The position numbers and the translations under genes were made by a program. Below are positions 48,770 through 59,755 of a stretch of 64,000 nucleotides of DNA, piece by piece. Under the pieces are notes generated by a model. It had not been told where the DNA came from, ran no database searches, and was given only the letters and a program-made list of their open reading frames with translations. Position 1 is the stretch's first letter. Every line of letters begins with the position of its first letter. This stretch comes from Andrena cerasifolii (lineage: Eukaryota > Arthropoda > Insecta > Hymenoptera > Andrenidae): assembly GCF_050908995.1 (NCBI RefSeq), contig NC_135121.1, forward strand, positions 7,812,001 to 7,876,000, written 5' to 3'.

Positions 48770-51392
48770 TAATTGTTTGAAGTTCCGCCAGTTTTAAAAC
48801 GTGCATTTTTTTACACCATTTCTGTTCCATATTCTTACAATTGGCATATAAATTGAAAAACAAATTTATTGGTTCGTTTCACATAACTACCACAGACGCC
48901 GTTTTGCATCTAAAAAAAAATCTATTTCAGATACTGTACTATTTCTTTTGTATTTATTATAATTTTACTGGTATAAACAATTTTATTTTCTAGTTCTAAA
49001 GTTAAGTAAAGTATCCTTAAAGTTCCAAAAGAATTAGCGCATTAGTACCTTTGCAAGAAATTCCTAAAAATTCATACAAAAATAAGCCGTTTATACGGGC
49101 TTCTCCCCTCAATGGATACAGGCTGTAGGCAGAATTCTATCCTCTGAATTCGAAATACCTTGCGCCAGGAGTATAATTCCACATTAAGAATATAATATGA
49201 ACCCACATTTTCCAGTAAGTCTTGCAACCCATTGCCTCGCCAATTAGATCTACCCGGCCCATAAAAGGAACCCCTTTCCCCCAAGTCTCGACCCACCTCC
49301 CCCTCAAATTCCACGCCCAGACGGTTCCTTAACAGTCGATCCCACGGCGCCGAACAATTTCAGTCGACCGGGAACGTAATAGAAAGCCGGTCGGCGGGAC
49401 CAGCTACGTCGACGAAAACCGAGGCGTCGATAATGGCCCCGTCGCGGGGAGCGGGCCCGAACGATTCATTATCCGCGGGAAGGGAGCGAAGTTTCAGCGC
49501 GCGGCTATAGCATTAGCTGGCAGGAAGTAAATAATCGTCGGGGCGCTGGAAACAGCCGAGCGAAAAAAAAAAAAATGACGCGGCCGAAGTTACAGTTTCA
49601 TTACAGCCCGCGTGGAGCCGGGCGAGCGAAGGTGAGTTATTATCGTGTTTTCCGCGACAGAGTGCAGCTGCGAAGACGAACGCGAGAAGTGTGGAGAGAG
49701 CCCGGCGCCCGCGATAAATCAACGGAATTAGGTCGGGACGAATTTATGGCCGTGATTACTATGACTGATTACGTACAAATGGCATCCCCGTTTGCTGTGC
49801 ATAAAAGAGGAAACACGACGCTGCTACTTTTCTTGCGGGGGATCCGCTTATAATAAGAGTAGGTCTGCTGTGCACGTTGGTGGACGTTGAACAAGGATGA
49901 TACCTTGATACCTGAGGATTCTCCGTGCATTTGTTACGGGGAGGAGCACTTGTTTTCTGCGAAAATTAGATACCTGCACAGGAATGCTAGTATTTTGGAG
50001 CGCATGTGCGTTGTGGATTGGAATTCGCGAGTTTGGGGATTGAGGGTCATTTAGAATTTTTATCTTGGAACGGTAGCTTAACAGGGGGAGCAGGGATGTT
50101 TCTTTACGCTCATTATTTTGCGCTTCGAGTAACGTAGCTTCTAATGGAAATGATTGCATCTGAGTTTGCTGTCCTCCGCCGTAAGTAATCAAAATCGGCT
50201 GACGAAGCTAATGCAATGAGGCGCGAGAGCGGACGGATCGGGGCCACCAATTTATTCAGACACAATTCAGCGATTCCTTTTCGCCCCCCTCCCAGCAGTC
50301 CTGTAGAGTCATCGTCTTTCTAGTTCTCCTGGCCCGTTATCGTTACCCCTCGAGTTTACTCTCCGTATTTCCTTAGACTGATACCACCAGCGAAGAGCTC
50401 TCTGCATTCTGCTTTTACGTCTTCGCTCGGCCACGCTGTCTTGCCTGTCCTCTTTGGTCGGCCTTTGATTCAGTTCCCATTTCCTTTCCCCCCGTCTGTC
50501 GATATGCATTTTCCTGCTGTTGGTCCGCTTGGGCGTCCCTTCGCCTTTTGTTTCTTTCACTTTGAAGAGGCCGGGCAGCTGTCGGTCGATTTTCAGAGTT
50601 ACCTCGGTGGAATAGTAACGAGTGACTTTTCTCGGCCCGGAATGGAAGAGCGGAGGGGAAGTAGCAGATACGTATTTGGGAGTCAGATTTTTTGGAAGGT
50701 GGATTAAATTAATTCGGTATGAAATCGCGAAATCGGCGGGGTTATCGGGGCACGGAGATATACGGGGCGAAATTTCGCGGCGCCCGGGTGAAAGAGTTCT
50801 TATCTAGCCGCACGTATGTTCATATATCACTCCGCAGCCGCAGGAGTTTCCGTATTTGCGTTTTGCGTTATAAAACAGGCTTCGCGGGATTTATGGTGCG
50901 GTGCTGCGATGCATTCATTCGTTTGTTAAGATCCTCTGTGTGTTCGAAGAAGGGAGGGTAGCAAAATAGGCTAGCGGAGAGTTACAGTGACTCGTGTACA
51001 TGTCTGTCGATGAAGTGCAGTAGTTCCTTATATTGAATTCGACAAACTAGGGGTTAGTCAGATGATTGAAGATGCAAATAGGAAAAGGCCAGGGTTCTGA
51101 ACTTCGGGAAGAAGTGGAGAAATTTACGAATAAACGTTGCTCCTGTAATTTGATCGAGCTAGTATCTCTATAATCCGCGAAATGTGGAAGTTGGAGGAAG
51201 CGTTTGTGTAATGCAGGGAGCATTAAATTAAATCAGTTTACTGGAGTTTAAAGTTCCGACATAAGAAGTGCAACTGAATCGCTTGAAATATTCATTATTT
51301 TACTTCGCTTAAACTTGATTTAAAACGTCGTCTCCCTGCCGAGGCTACAGGTTACATTTCAAAGTAACAAAAGCGTCTTTCACTGGTCAAAT

Positions 51393-52788
51393 TTAAGGGG
51401 TCATTCTTCATCGAACCGCCGAAACACGAAGCTGTTTTTAAAGATATTTTTCTCAGTAAGTGTGAAGGGAACGGACGAAGGCGTGATGGGAAGAAACAGT
51501 CAAACTCGTAAATGATTGAAGAAGAGTATAATAGCTGTATAACAGCATGTCAAGCGGTACAATTAGCTTGTGATTACGTCGAAGTCTTACGCCGAACTGC
51601 CGCACGGTCTCTCGCATTCCCCAATTACTCCTCGCGGTCGCTCCGACGTCACATGTGCCACAGCGCCATATTCATATAGGTACAAATTCGCTTTTATTCT
51701 GTCACGGATCCTACAAATGCAACATATAATGAAATAAATATTTTTGGTATTTATTAAGCTACTCTTATATTATACAGAAAAAGATTAAGTAAAATGAATT
51801 TTTGCAATTTGTTTTAATTGTTTTTTGCAGTATCAATATGGCACCTAAAAAAGAGGTATGTTCACGGCGTAGGTGATTTCTCGCCTGAGGCTTATCCCAA
51901 ACAAAAAATTCCAAAAGATTCTTAATCTGTATGAGTGTCGCTATAGCCCCTAGCTCAATTCACAATTTTTGTCGAGAAATAACCGAGATTTTTCTCATGA
52001 AACACCCGAGAATACACCCTCTTGGGTGTTTTGTCAAACTGTTTTTTTCAAATCGGCGCCATTTTGTTACTTTTCAACAAAAATTGTTAATTGAGCTAGG
52101 AGCTATAGCGACACTCATACAAATTCAGAATATTTTGGAATTCTTTGTTTCGGATAAGCCTCAGCCAAGAAATCACCTACGCCGTGAACATACCGCTTTT
52201 TTTAGGTATCATATTGTTACTGCAAAAAAACAATTAAAACAAATTGCAACAAATCTTTTTATTTTTTTTTGTATAATATAAGAGTCGCTTAATAAATACC
52301 AAAAAGATTTATTTCATTATATGTTGCATTTACTGAGAAAAATATCTCTAAAAATAGCTTAATTTTTCGGCCAATCTAACAAGGGAACATCACAAACCCG
52401 GAAATTCGAAAAATTCTGAAACTTCGTGAATATGTAGGGAATTTCCCCCCGATTACAATGCAATTTGATCCCCTGAAAAACCCGGTTATTTCCCGATTTT
52501 CTGTTATAACTCGTGAACTGTAAAATAATCTTTTTAATGGATCTAATTAAAAGAAATAACTTTAGTCTCGAAACTTTTTTTCTATCTCCTACATTTTACG
52601 AGTTATAACACAAAATCGGAAAATAGCCGAATTTTCGGGGGTTAATTTCACCCCCTTCGAGTGAATTTGGGCAGCAAACAAAAATTGCGTTGTAATCAGG
52701 AGGAAATCCCCTACATATTCACAAAGTTTCAGAATTTTTTGAATTTTCGGTTTCTTGATCTTCCCTGATAAGTAGAATAACCCCTTAA
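51393..52788. mobile_element. TTAAGGGG foldback element hosting a nested insertion
   Basis: TTAAGGGGTCATTCTTC (51393) and GAATAACCCCTTAA (to 52788) are inverted ends. The arms continue as GATATTTTTCTCAGTAA, and then a second palindrome pairs about 51721-51985 with 52065-52335 (including AGCTATAGCGACACTCAT-like words). The right arm is interrupted by the element at 52379-52768. Relatives occur at 12420-12574. Confidence 0.75.
52379..52768. mobile_element. CAAGGGAACATC element nested in the 51393-52788 element
   Basis: Ends CAAGGGAACATCACAAACCC and (rc) CAGGGAAGATCAAGAAACCG are inverted, with arms of about 170 bp (TTCTGAAACTTCGTGAATAT and its partner). TAA lies on both sides (52377-52379 and 52769-52771). 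Removing the unit restores CGGCCAATC-TAA-GTAGAATAACCCC, which matches the uninterrupted relative at 12547-12570. Confidence 0.75.
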
Positions 52789-53582
52789 AAGAGGTGGAAT
52801 CTTAGCAAATGCCAATCTCCATTCACAGTTACATATTAATCTCAATTGCTCCGGGATGGAAAAGAACGTGTACTTACCCGTATTTAAATACGTAACCGAG
52901 GGACATTATTAACATATATAGAAGGTGCCTTTGTCTCGCGAGGAAATGTCCATTTACCAAATTACTACTGCATGATGGCTCTTCCCGTGCCGCATGTACA
53001 TTCCTCCTATCAAAGGGACGCATTAAATCGTAATTCCAGAGTTACTCAAATTTTCTGCGAGTCTTACGCACTTATTATTCCCTTCTCCCTCCCCACTTTA
53101 TTATCTCCAATGCGCATCGTACAGTATCCCCCTTTTTTTTATTCATGTACCGTTGCAGCCAGGTCCGTTTTAGTACTCAGGCGCGTTCGTTTCATCGGTG
53201 ACCGGCTTCCGTCGCGCAGTTACGAGAGAGTTATAATAACCCGGCGGCAATAAACCATGTTTATTACTACCCTTATTATGACGCACGCGTAGGGAAAGTA
53301 CGGCACAATGGGCTCCGCGGCGTGGAAATATGGTTTCCACGGGGCCGCGCCACGGTTCGCTTTGCGAAGAAACGCAGTTTCTAACCAGACCCCGCCGTGG
53401 TGGGGCGGCAGAAATTTCGAGCATCGGGAAAGCTAATAAATAAGATAAACGCGTAAACAAGATCGCGAACAACGTTAGGAAGCTGAGGGAACGCGATGAA
53501 ACTTCTCCCAGTGCGTTCCAAAAACGAATCACATTAGGTATGCTGTATCGTGTTAGCGAAGTCCAATGTGGAATTTAAAGAT

Positions 53583-53640
53583 TATTATTGTTACTACTGT
53601 TATTATTATTTCGACTTTATTGCTCGTTAAACAGAGAATG
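53583..53640 (-). mobile_element. LINE-like 3' tail with TAA microsatellite
   Basis: On the minus strand GCAATAAAGTCGAAATAATA then an imperfect (TAA/AAT)n run, the same type of end as at 18954. Only the tail is recognisable. Confidence 0.4.
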
Positions 53641-53734
53641 TGGCACATCACCTGGCTGAGGATGAATCACTTGCAACTGCCTCGGTAAAAGAACACAGAA
53701 ATTCTGCGAGCTCGGTGATAGCGAAAAAGTCTTA

Positions 53735-54185
53735 CAAGGGGAGGACACCATGAGGTAGACACCGATTTTGATGAGCTTTGGCACGCTGGATCTGTGTCGA
53801 AAATAAGTAAATAGGTGTCCGAGCGTTTCTGCCAATTGACCTTAATAATGAAGATATTTACATGTAAATTATTAAAAATTTCAGTGATCGGGGGGTTTTA
53901 GTGAGTGAAAATCCACCCTTCTGGAGGCGTCGGGGTGCCTTTTGAAGATGTCTCCACGTTAAAAAAAATTTATAATTTTTTTTATAAATTTTTTTAACCT
54001 GGGGAAAACTTTAAAAGGCACCCCACCTTCTTGAAATGAAATTTTTAATAATTTCCATCTAAATATCTCTATTATTAAGGCCCATTGGCAGAATCTCTTG
54101 GACACCTATTTACTTACTTTCGACGTAGATCCAGCGTGCCAAGGCTCATCAAAATCGGTGTCTACCTCATGGTGTCCTCCCCTTG
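53735..54185. mobile_element. Foldback element, CAAGGGGAGGACACC ends, TTA duplication
   Basis: CAAGGGGAGGACACCATGAG and CTCATGGTGTCCTCCCCTTG are perfect inverted ends. The arms pair for about 150 bp (CACCGATTTTGATGAGC, GGTGTCCGAGCG-like, TTTTTAATAATTT). TTA occurs on both sides (53732-53734 and 54186-54188). Non-coding. Confidence 0.8.
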
Positions 54186-55213
54186 TTAGCCCAATCGAGA
54201 GATCTCCATGCAGACCGTGATCCTCCGCAGCAATGATCGTCTTGATATCACGACACGCGACGGCAACAGTTGCCTTTAAAGCTGGCACGAGTTCTCCCGG
54301 CGAATTCTCCATCGGGGTCGATCTGTCCTCGCAGAGGAAAGAATGCTCCCTAATTTTCGCGCGATCTCCTCGGAACGGCCGACGTTACGGTCGGTCTTGA
54401 AGCGAACGCCGAAGCATCCAGCTACGAATCCCCTGGCGCAATCTTCGCCGTGAGCGCGCGACACGAAAAAAAACCTCGACCTCCGTCGAGGCAACAAGAT
54501 TTTAAGTCTCCATCAAAGCTGGCGTCTTCCGACGGCGCTTTTATTTCCCGGTGCCTCGAACGTGCAGAGCGTCGGGTGCTTTCGGTCCAACGGCTGGCCC
54601 CGTAAAAAGGGAAACAGCTTCGAAGCTGTCCGGCGGGGCGAGGTCCAGCATCGTGGACCCCCATTAAGCGTAGCGGCCAGGGCCACGAACTCCTCGAGGG
54701 CTATCTGAGCGCCCCGTGCCACCAGGAATGACCGGGTTGCCTGGCGAACGGCCAGAGCGCTGGTCTGCACGGTGAATTAAGTGGATTAACCGCATTTTGC
54801 CTTTGTGGATTGTACGCGTGCCGCATATCGTCGGCCAGTGCGGTCTGAATATCGCTAAACTCCGGTCGTTTGCCGATAAATCGGTATATTCGCAATTTAC
54901 AATTCGTCTCGTAGGGATTTCTTTACTAATATCGGTTTAACTTGTTCCTATTATTGTTAGAATTTGAGACGCTAGTGCGAAGTACAAGGTACGTGTCCTC
55001 GCATAGTTTTCAGCTTCCAAGTTGTGAAGCGTTTAAAATGTTTTTTTTTTGATGCCTATGTATTGGAGTGTCATCGTCTTTGGGTCTTTCTTTGTTGTTC
55101 TCTGGTGTAAATAATGAGTCTATACTAGACTCTGAATCAGTGTATGCCTCTGTTGTTATTTCCTAGGAAGGTTCGGTCGTGATCGATAAGGGTTTTTTGA
55201 TGCCAGTTACTCT

Positions 55214-55445
55214 CTCGCTTACAAGGGAACACCGCGAACCCGGACTCACCGATTGGAACGCAACTTTGTGGATTTTTAGAGTGACTCAAAACAAGAACAA
55301 CGGTGTCTTTCATTTGGGCCCTATCGCCCTTTAAGGGGGTGAAAACTAACCTCAAAGTCGAATTGGCACTTCCACTTTTTCGCGTATAACTCTCAAAGTA
55401 CAACAGATAGAAAAAAATGTTTCAAACAAAAGTTTAATGGTGCAA
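55214..55445. mobile_element. Solo half of a CAAGGGAACACC element
   Basis: TTA followed by CAAGGGAACACCGCGAACCC, then words shared with 52379-52768 (GTGGATTTTTAGAGTGAC region, GGGGGTGAAAACTAACC, CGCGTATAACTC...AGATAGAAAAAAATGTTTC). The opposite end is absent. Confidence 0.55.
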
Positions 55446-57016
55446 TAAGCGCTACAAACTTGCGTTAACAAAATTTTTAAAACAGTTTTTTTCGTCAGTT
55501 ATATATACTAGTTCCGCACTGTTTACAATTACGTCTGAGTCCGACGACGTATCCACTTGGTCTCGTTTAAAATGTATATAAGCGCCGGAGCGCATTCTCA
55601 AATCCTCAGTACAGATGTCTTCGTAGTGATCCAACGCGGCAGGATTCCCAGTCACTGATCCTGAAGCTAAGAAACCAGGAAAGCGACGCGGAAGCAAATC
55701 GTAATTGCTACACTTTGAGAAATTTCATAAGCGACGGGGGAGGGGCGCGATTAAATCGAACGAATTTCTCCGTTTTTAACGAGGGCCCGCATCTGTTATC
55801 GGCTAGGCTCCCCGTCAAGTTTAAACGTTAGTAATTGCTCGTTGTTTGTCGATAAATCCAATTCTGTCGTCGGTTTAATTGGTGGCGGCGCGTCTTCCGC
55901 GCTGCCCGCGCCGTTTGCCCTCTCCAGCCAGGAAACACGGGCGTCACGACTCCCCATAATGACCAGCACGACAAACGACGTTTTTCCATTATTCCTCCGT
56001 TCACAGTTACACTGGAAAGTCGTTCGCCCGTCGCCCCTCGCCCCTCGGCCCCTGTCCGTTCGTTTCCGACTTTCCTTCGCCTTTTCTCCGTTTCCCTGCC
56101 ACTTTTCCTGTGCCTGGCAACCGTTCTCTTCCGCCACGTCCGTCAGACGGAAAGCTACGTCCAAGCGTGCTGCAACAGGCTACCTCGATTCATAAATGCA
56201 ATACCCGGGCCATTCTTTCGCCCGCGTCAAACGCATTCGCGGACCTCTGCTATTGGAACGGGAAGCTAACAGCTTGAGCCTCGAATGGCTTGTGGCAGTT
56301 CAAGAGGGAATTGTGTGGTGTTTAGTGAGAAGAAATGGGGGATGATTCGGGTGTTATACCTGTTGTTAGCTGGGTGATTTCGTGGAGAAGAGAATTCTCT
56401 TAGTTTGGATTAAGACATTAAAATAGTTTAATGGTTCAAAGATGGTGAATAGTGTAACGCAGCCGACGTCGTTGTGAGGTTAATTAATTATGTTCCACCA
56501 ACCCGATTATCCTACAACTTTTATACATGATAGTTAGTTAATGGGATCTTAATCCTGAGTTTATTGGTGGGTGTCACTCAAAGGGTTGTTTGCAAAAACG
56601 ACCAAAGACTAAATTATTTTTTTCTATTCCAAATAATTGATTTATTATTAAGAAAATATGTATGAAGTACAGCTAATATGTAGCTATTTTTCTTCTTACT
56701 CTGCATTTGTTTATCCTAAGTCGTAACCGAGAAAAAAAATGATAAAGTTAAGGACTTTTACCCCTATATTATCCTTTAACGAGAGGGTGGTGATCTACAA
56801 CTTCACAGAATGGTGTTTCATGCGAGGGGCATTGTTTAGCAAGCAATAACAACAAAATTTGTCACGGGGACCGTTCACTCATGCTTATCTTGCTAGACTT
56901 TTTTGATTGGCTCCTGCTAAATCGTACATATCTTTTTTAGATGGCTACTTTGTTTCAAATAAATATAAGAAAAGCTGTTGATCTTTGGACAAATTCATTC
57001 GATTAATTTACTGACT

Positions 57017-57346
57017 TTAACCCTTCCTGGTCACACCTTCTTATAATCAGCGTCACTTTTTCAGTTAGCATTTTCCTATTTTTGAATCTTTTAACTTTTC
57101 AGTGATAATTTTACATTCGTAGTACTTATACAATCATGGTCTAATAGTATTTTTCTAGAAATGTAAATTTTCATATCATAAAATTTGTAACTGAAAACGA
57201 GTGATTTTCCACGGTTGTGGGAAAAAACGATTTTTTTTTCTCCCTTTTTTGCGATAAATCTCCTTTGGAAGCCGTAAAGGTGTGACATTTTAACTCGAAA
57301 ATTGCTCTTAGGGTGCGATACACCCCGTGTGACCACGAAGGGTTAA
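57017..57346. mobile_element. piggyBac-type MITE, TTAA target duplication
   Basis: TTAACCCTTCCTGGTCACAC on the left and GTGTGACCACGAAGGGTTAA on the right are inverted ends of about 17 bp immediately inside TTAA. TTAA plus a C-rich CCCTT terminus is the piggyBac hallmark. The 330-bp interior is AT-rich and non-coding. Confidence 0.8.
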
Positions 57347-58024
57347 ATATTGTTATGCTTTTTTGTTATATGCTTAGTATTGTTATTTTTTGTTCTTCTT
57401 CTTTGTTTTCTCTTGTACACTAATGAGGAATATATATATTTATATTTTATTTTATATATATATATTTAACGAATTACAATTAATCGTTCGATTTACGTCG
57501 AAGAAAGAGCATGGAACAATGGAACACAATTTAGCTGGATAATTTATAGAAGTTGCAGCGACAATTTAGCGTCGCTTCTGCGGGCGACGGGCCTGTAATT
57601 TACATTTTCATAAGTTAAACGCTGGTGGCGGACGAAAAGCATGGGCAAGAACCATCAACGAGTCGGAAACTTGGCGATATCCCGCGGATATGTGTTCGCG
57701 TTCCATGCACGTAGGTATGCGTCTTGCATATTGAATACCGTTCTTCCCGTGTTGTCTCTAAGTGCATCCTCCTAGCGAACGTCAGCGTGTAGCCGTTATT
57801 CAGCTGTCACATTATCAGCTCGTAACTTCGCCGTCATCAGCCGCCATCGGTGTCGTTCCTTTGAAATATTCATTGACGGTATCATGAATATCGTACCACC
57901 GTTCTAATTCCTCTCGGCGCATCACTTCAGCTTGCTTATTTAATAGAGGAATATTCCTCCAAGTTTGCCTCATTTTTCGTTGGCGTCAATATAAGTTATA
58001 GTCAATATAATAAGTCAATATAAA

Positions 58025-58741
58025 TTAAGGGGGAACACCACTGTGACGGCCGGAAAAGTAAGCCATCCTTAAGAATATTTTTCAGGAATAATATACAGTT
58101 TTCATAGAAAATTTTGATTACCTACCTTTAGTACGCTGGCTTAAGAGACTATACAGAAGAAAATAAATAGGAAAACACCCATAATTTTTAATATATTAAT
58201 TAATCTTCCAGACCCCCCCACGCGAGCTGGTCGAAGGTGTAACTATGGAACAGCAGGCCCGAAATCAAATTTCTTTTTTTTTTTATAAACTATATGAGTG
58301 TAGTTTCCGTTGTACGTACCGATTTCTTAAACAAATTATTTTTGTAAAAATGGTGCGCTTTAGAAGAAAAGTTTCGAAAATCCGCGAATAAGATAGACAG
58401 CTCTTCGAGCGTATTTATAAAAATTTGTTTTCAATCAAAGAATCCGTACGTACAATGGAAACTACACTCATATAGTTTATAAAAAAAAAAGAAATTTAAT
58501 TTCGGACCTGCTGTTCCATAGTTACACCTTCGACCAGCTCGCGTGGGGGTGGTTTAGAAGATTAATTAATATATTAAAATTTATGGATGTTTTGTATTTA
58601 TTTTTTTTTTGTATAGTCTCTTAAGACAGCGTACTAAAGGTAGGTAATAACAATTTTTTATGAAAACTGTAAATTATTCCTGAAAAAAATTCTTAAAAAT
58701 AGCTTACTTTTCCGGCCGTCACAGTGGTGATCCCCCTTTAA
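58025..58741. mobile_element. TTAAGGGGGA foldback element, arms about 300 bp
   Basis: TTAAGGGGGAACACCACTGT (58025) and ACCACTGTGACGGCCGGAAA-type inverted right end (to TTAA 58738-58741). The arms align almost throughout, including GTAACTATGGAACAGCAGG and GGAAACTACACTCATATAG. Nearly the whole 717 bp is one imperfect palindrome with a loop near 58385. Confidence 0.85.
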
Positions 58742-58748
58742 GGTCGAC

Positions 58749-58773
58749 TGTCACGTCCCTCAGGGACGTGACA
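58749..58773. repeat. 25-bp perfect palindrome TGTCACGTCCCT-c-AGGGACGTGACA
   Basis: Twelve-base arms with a single central base, lying 7 bp outside the right end of the 58025-58741 element. Confidence 0.9.
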
Positions 58774-59266
58774 CGACATTATAAATATTATAATAATTAC
58801 ATCGCACAGTCGTATAAATTTTAAAACAGAAATCAGCGAATTTGCTTAATTTAGGGGCTGTATCGGGAAGCATCTCGAATATTTCGATCGCCACTTTTGC
58901 TCGCGCGTAACTTCGGAGAGCTTCGACCTTTGATTGTCGAGTCCACGGAGGTTGTAAATCTCCTTTACGAATTTTATCGACCCCGGAATTACGTGGATAC
59001 CCTACACGATTTATAGTGATAGGGTTGATTAAATTGAAAAAGATGATGATAGGAGAACAATAATGACACTACATTGCTACAACAAAAGAATAACAAACCA
59101 ACGGAGTAGAAGTGAACACTGAAGAATAATTTGTGGAAGACTCGTTGATCAGAATTATAGTTTCGACTGTTTTGCGCTGACCGTTCTGCGTTGACGGGAG
59201 GTGCTTCTCTGACTTCTTCGGATTCCTCCGAAGTATCCAGAAGAGTCCGGTGGCGGGTGTCTTTGC

Positions 59267-59301
59267 CCGATTGGTTGACGTAGTTGGTGTCAACCAATCG
59301 G
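59267..59301. repeat. Hairpin, perfect 13-bp arms
   Basis: CCGATTGGTTGAC (59267-59279) and GTCAACCAATCGG (59289-59301) with a 9-base loop. It lies inside a long minus-strand open frame that I cannot assign. Confidence 0.8.
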
Positions 59302-59557
59302 ATAATTTCCCTGGAACAAATCACACCACCTATTCCCTGCGCCCTTGGCGCGTCTTTTCGTGGGCGATGTGGCGGGAATTTCGGCGATAAGGTATTTTCT
59401 ACCTGCCTGGGTATGGTCGACGCGAAAGCGCAAAAACACCCACATCTGCGTTGCACGTGGGGGCGCGTTAACCAGCCACCCTTCTGAAGGTGACCATGAG
59501 GCTGCCAGACGCGCTGGCTTACCTCGGAGTTTATGATGGCATTGACTTTAATTTCCA

Positions 59558-59755
59558 GCTGACAAATTGGCCCGCGCAATGGTTAAACTGTCTAATAAAA
59601 TGTGCAACGCAGATGCAAGGATCTTAGAGCTACCTGTCAGTGAATCTGGATCTCTACTTTTTGTTTCAACAATACCGGAAAAACCTCTTCCGCGTATTAA
59701 TGAAACGCGGAACAACTTTACTTGCACCTCGTGTAATTCCCATCTAAAAGGGTGA
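59558..59755 (+). other. Unassigned open frame after a splice-acceptor-like site
   Basis: After TTTAATTTCCAG a 65-codon frame reads ADKLARAMVKLSNKMCNAD...FTCTSCNSHLKG then stop. A CxxC pair sits at the end. Composition looks more protein-like than its surroundings, but no family is recognised and no upstream exon was found. It could be a terminal exon or part of a decayed transposon. Confidence 0.2.

Noticed and set aside
49573..49632. Tiny exon candidate between ttacag and G|gtgagt
   Set aside because: Only about 25 bp, no reading-frame partner.
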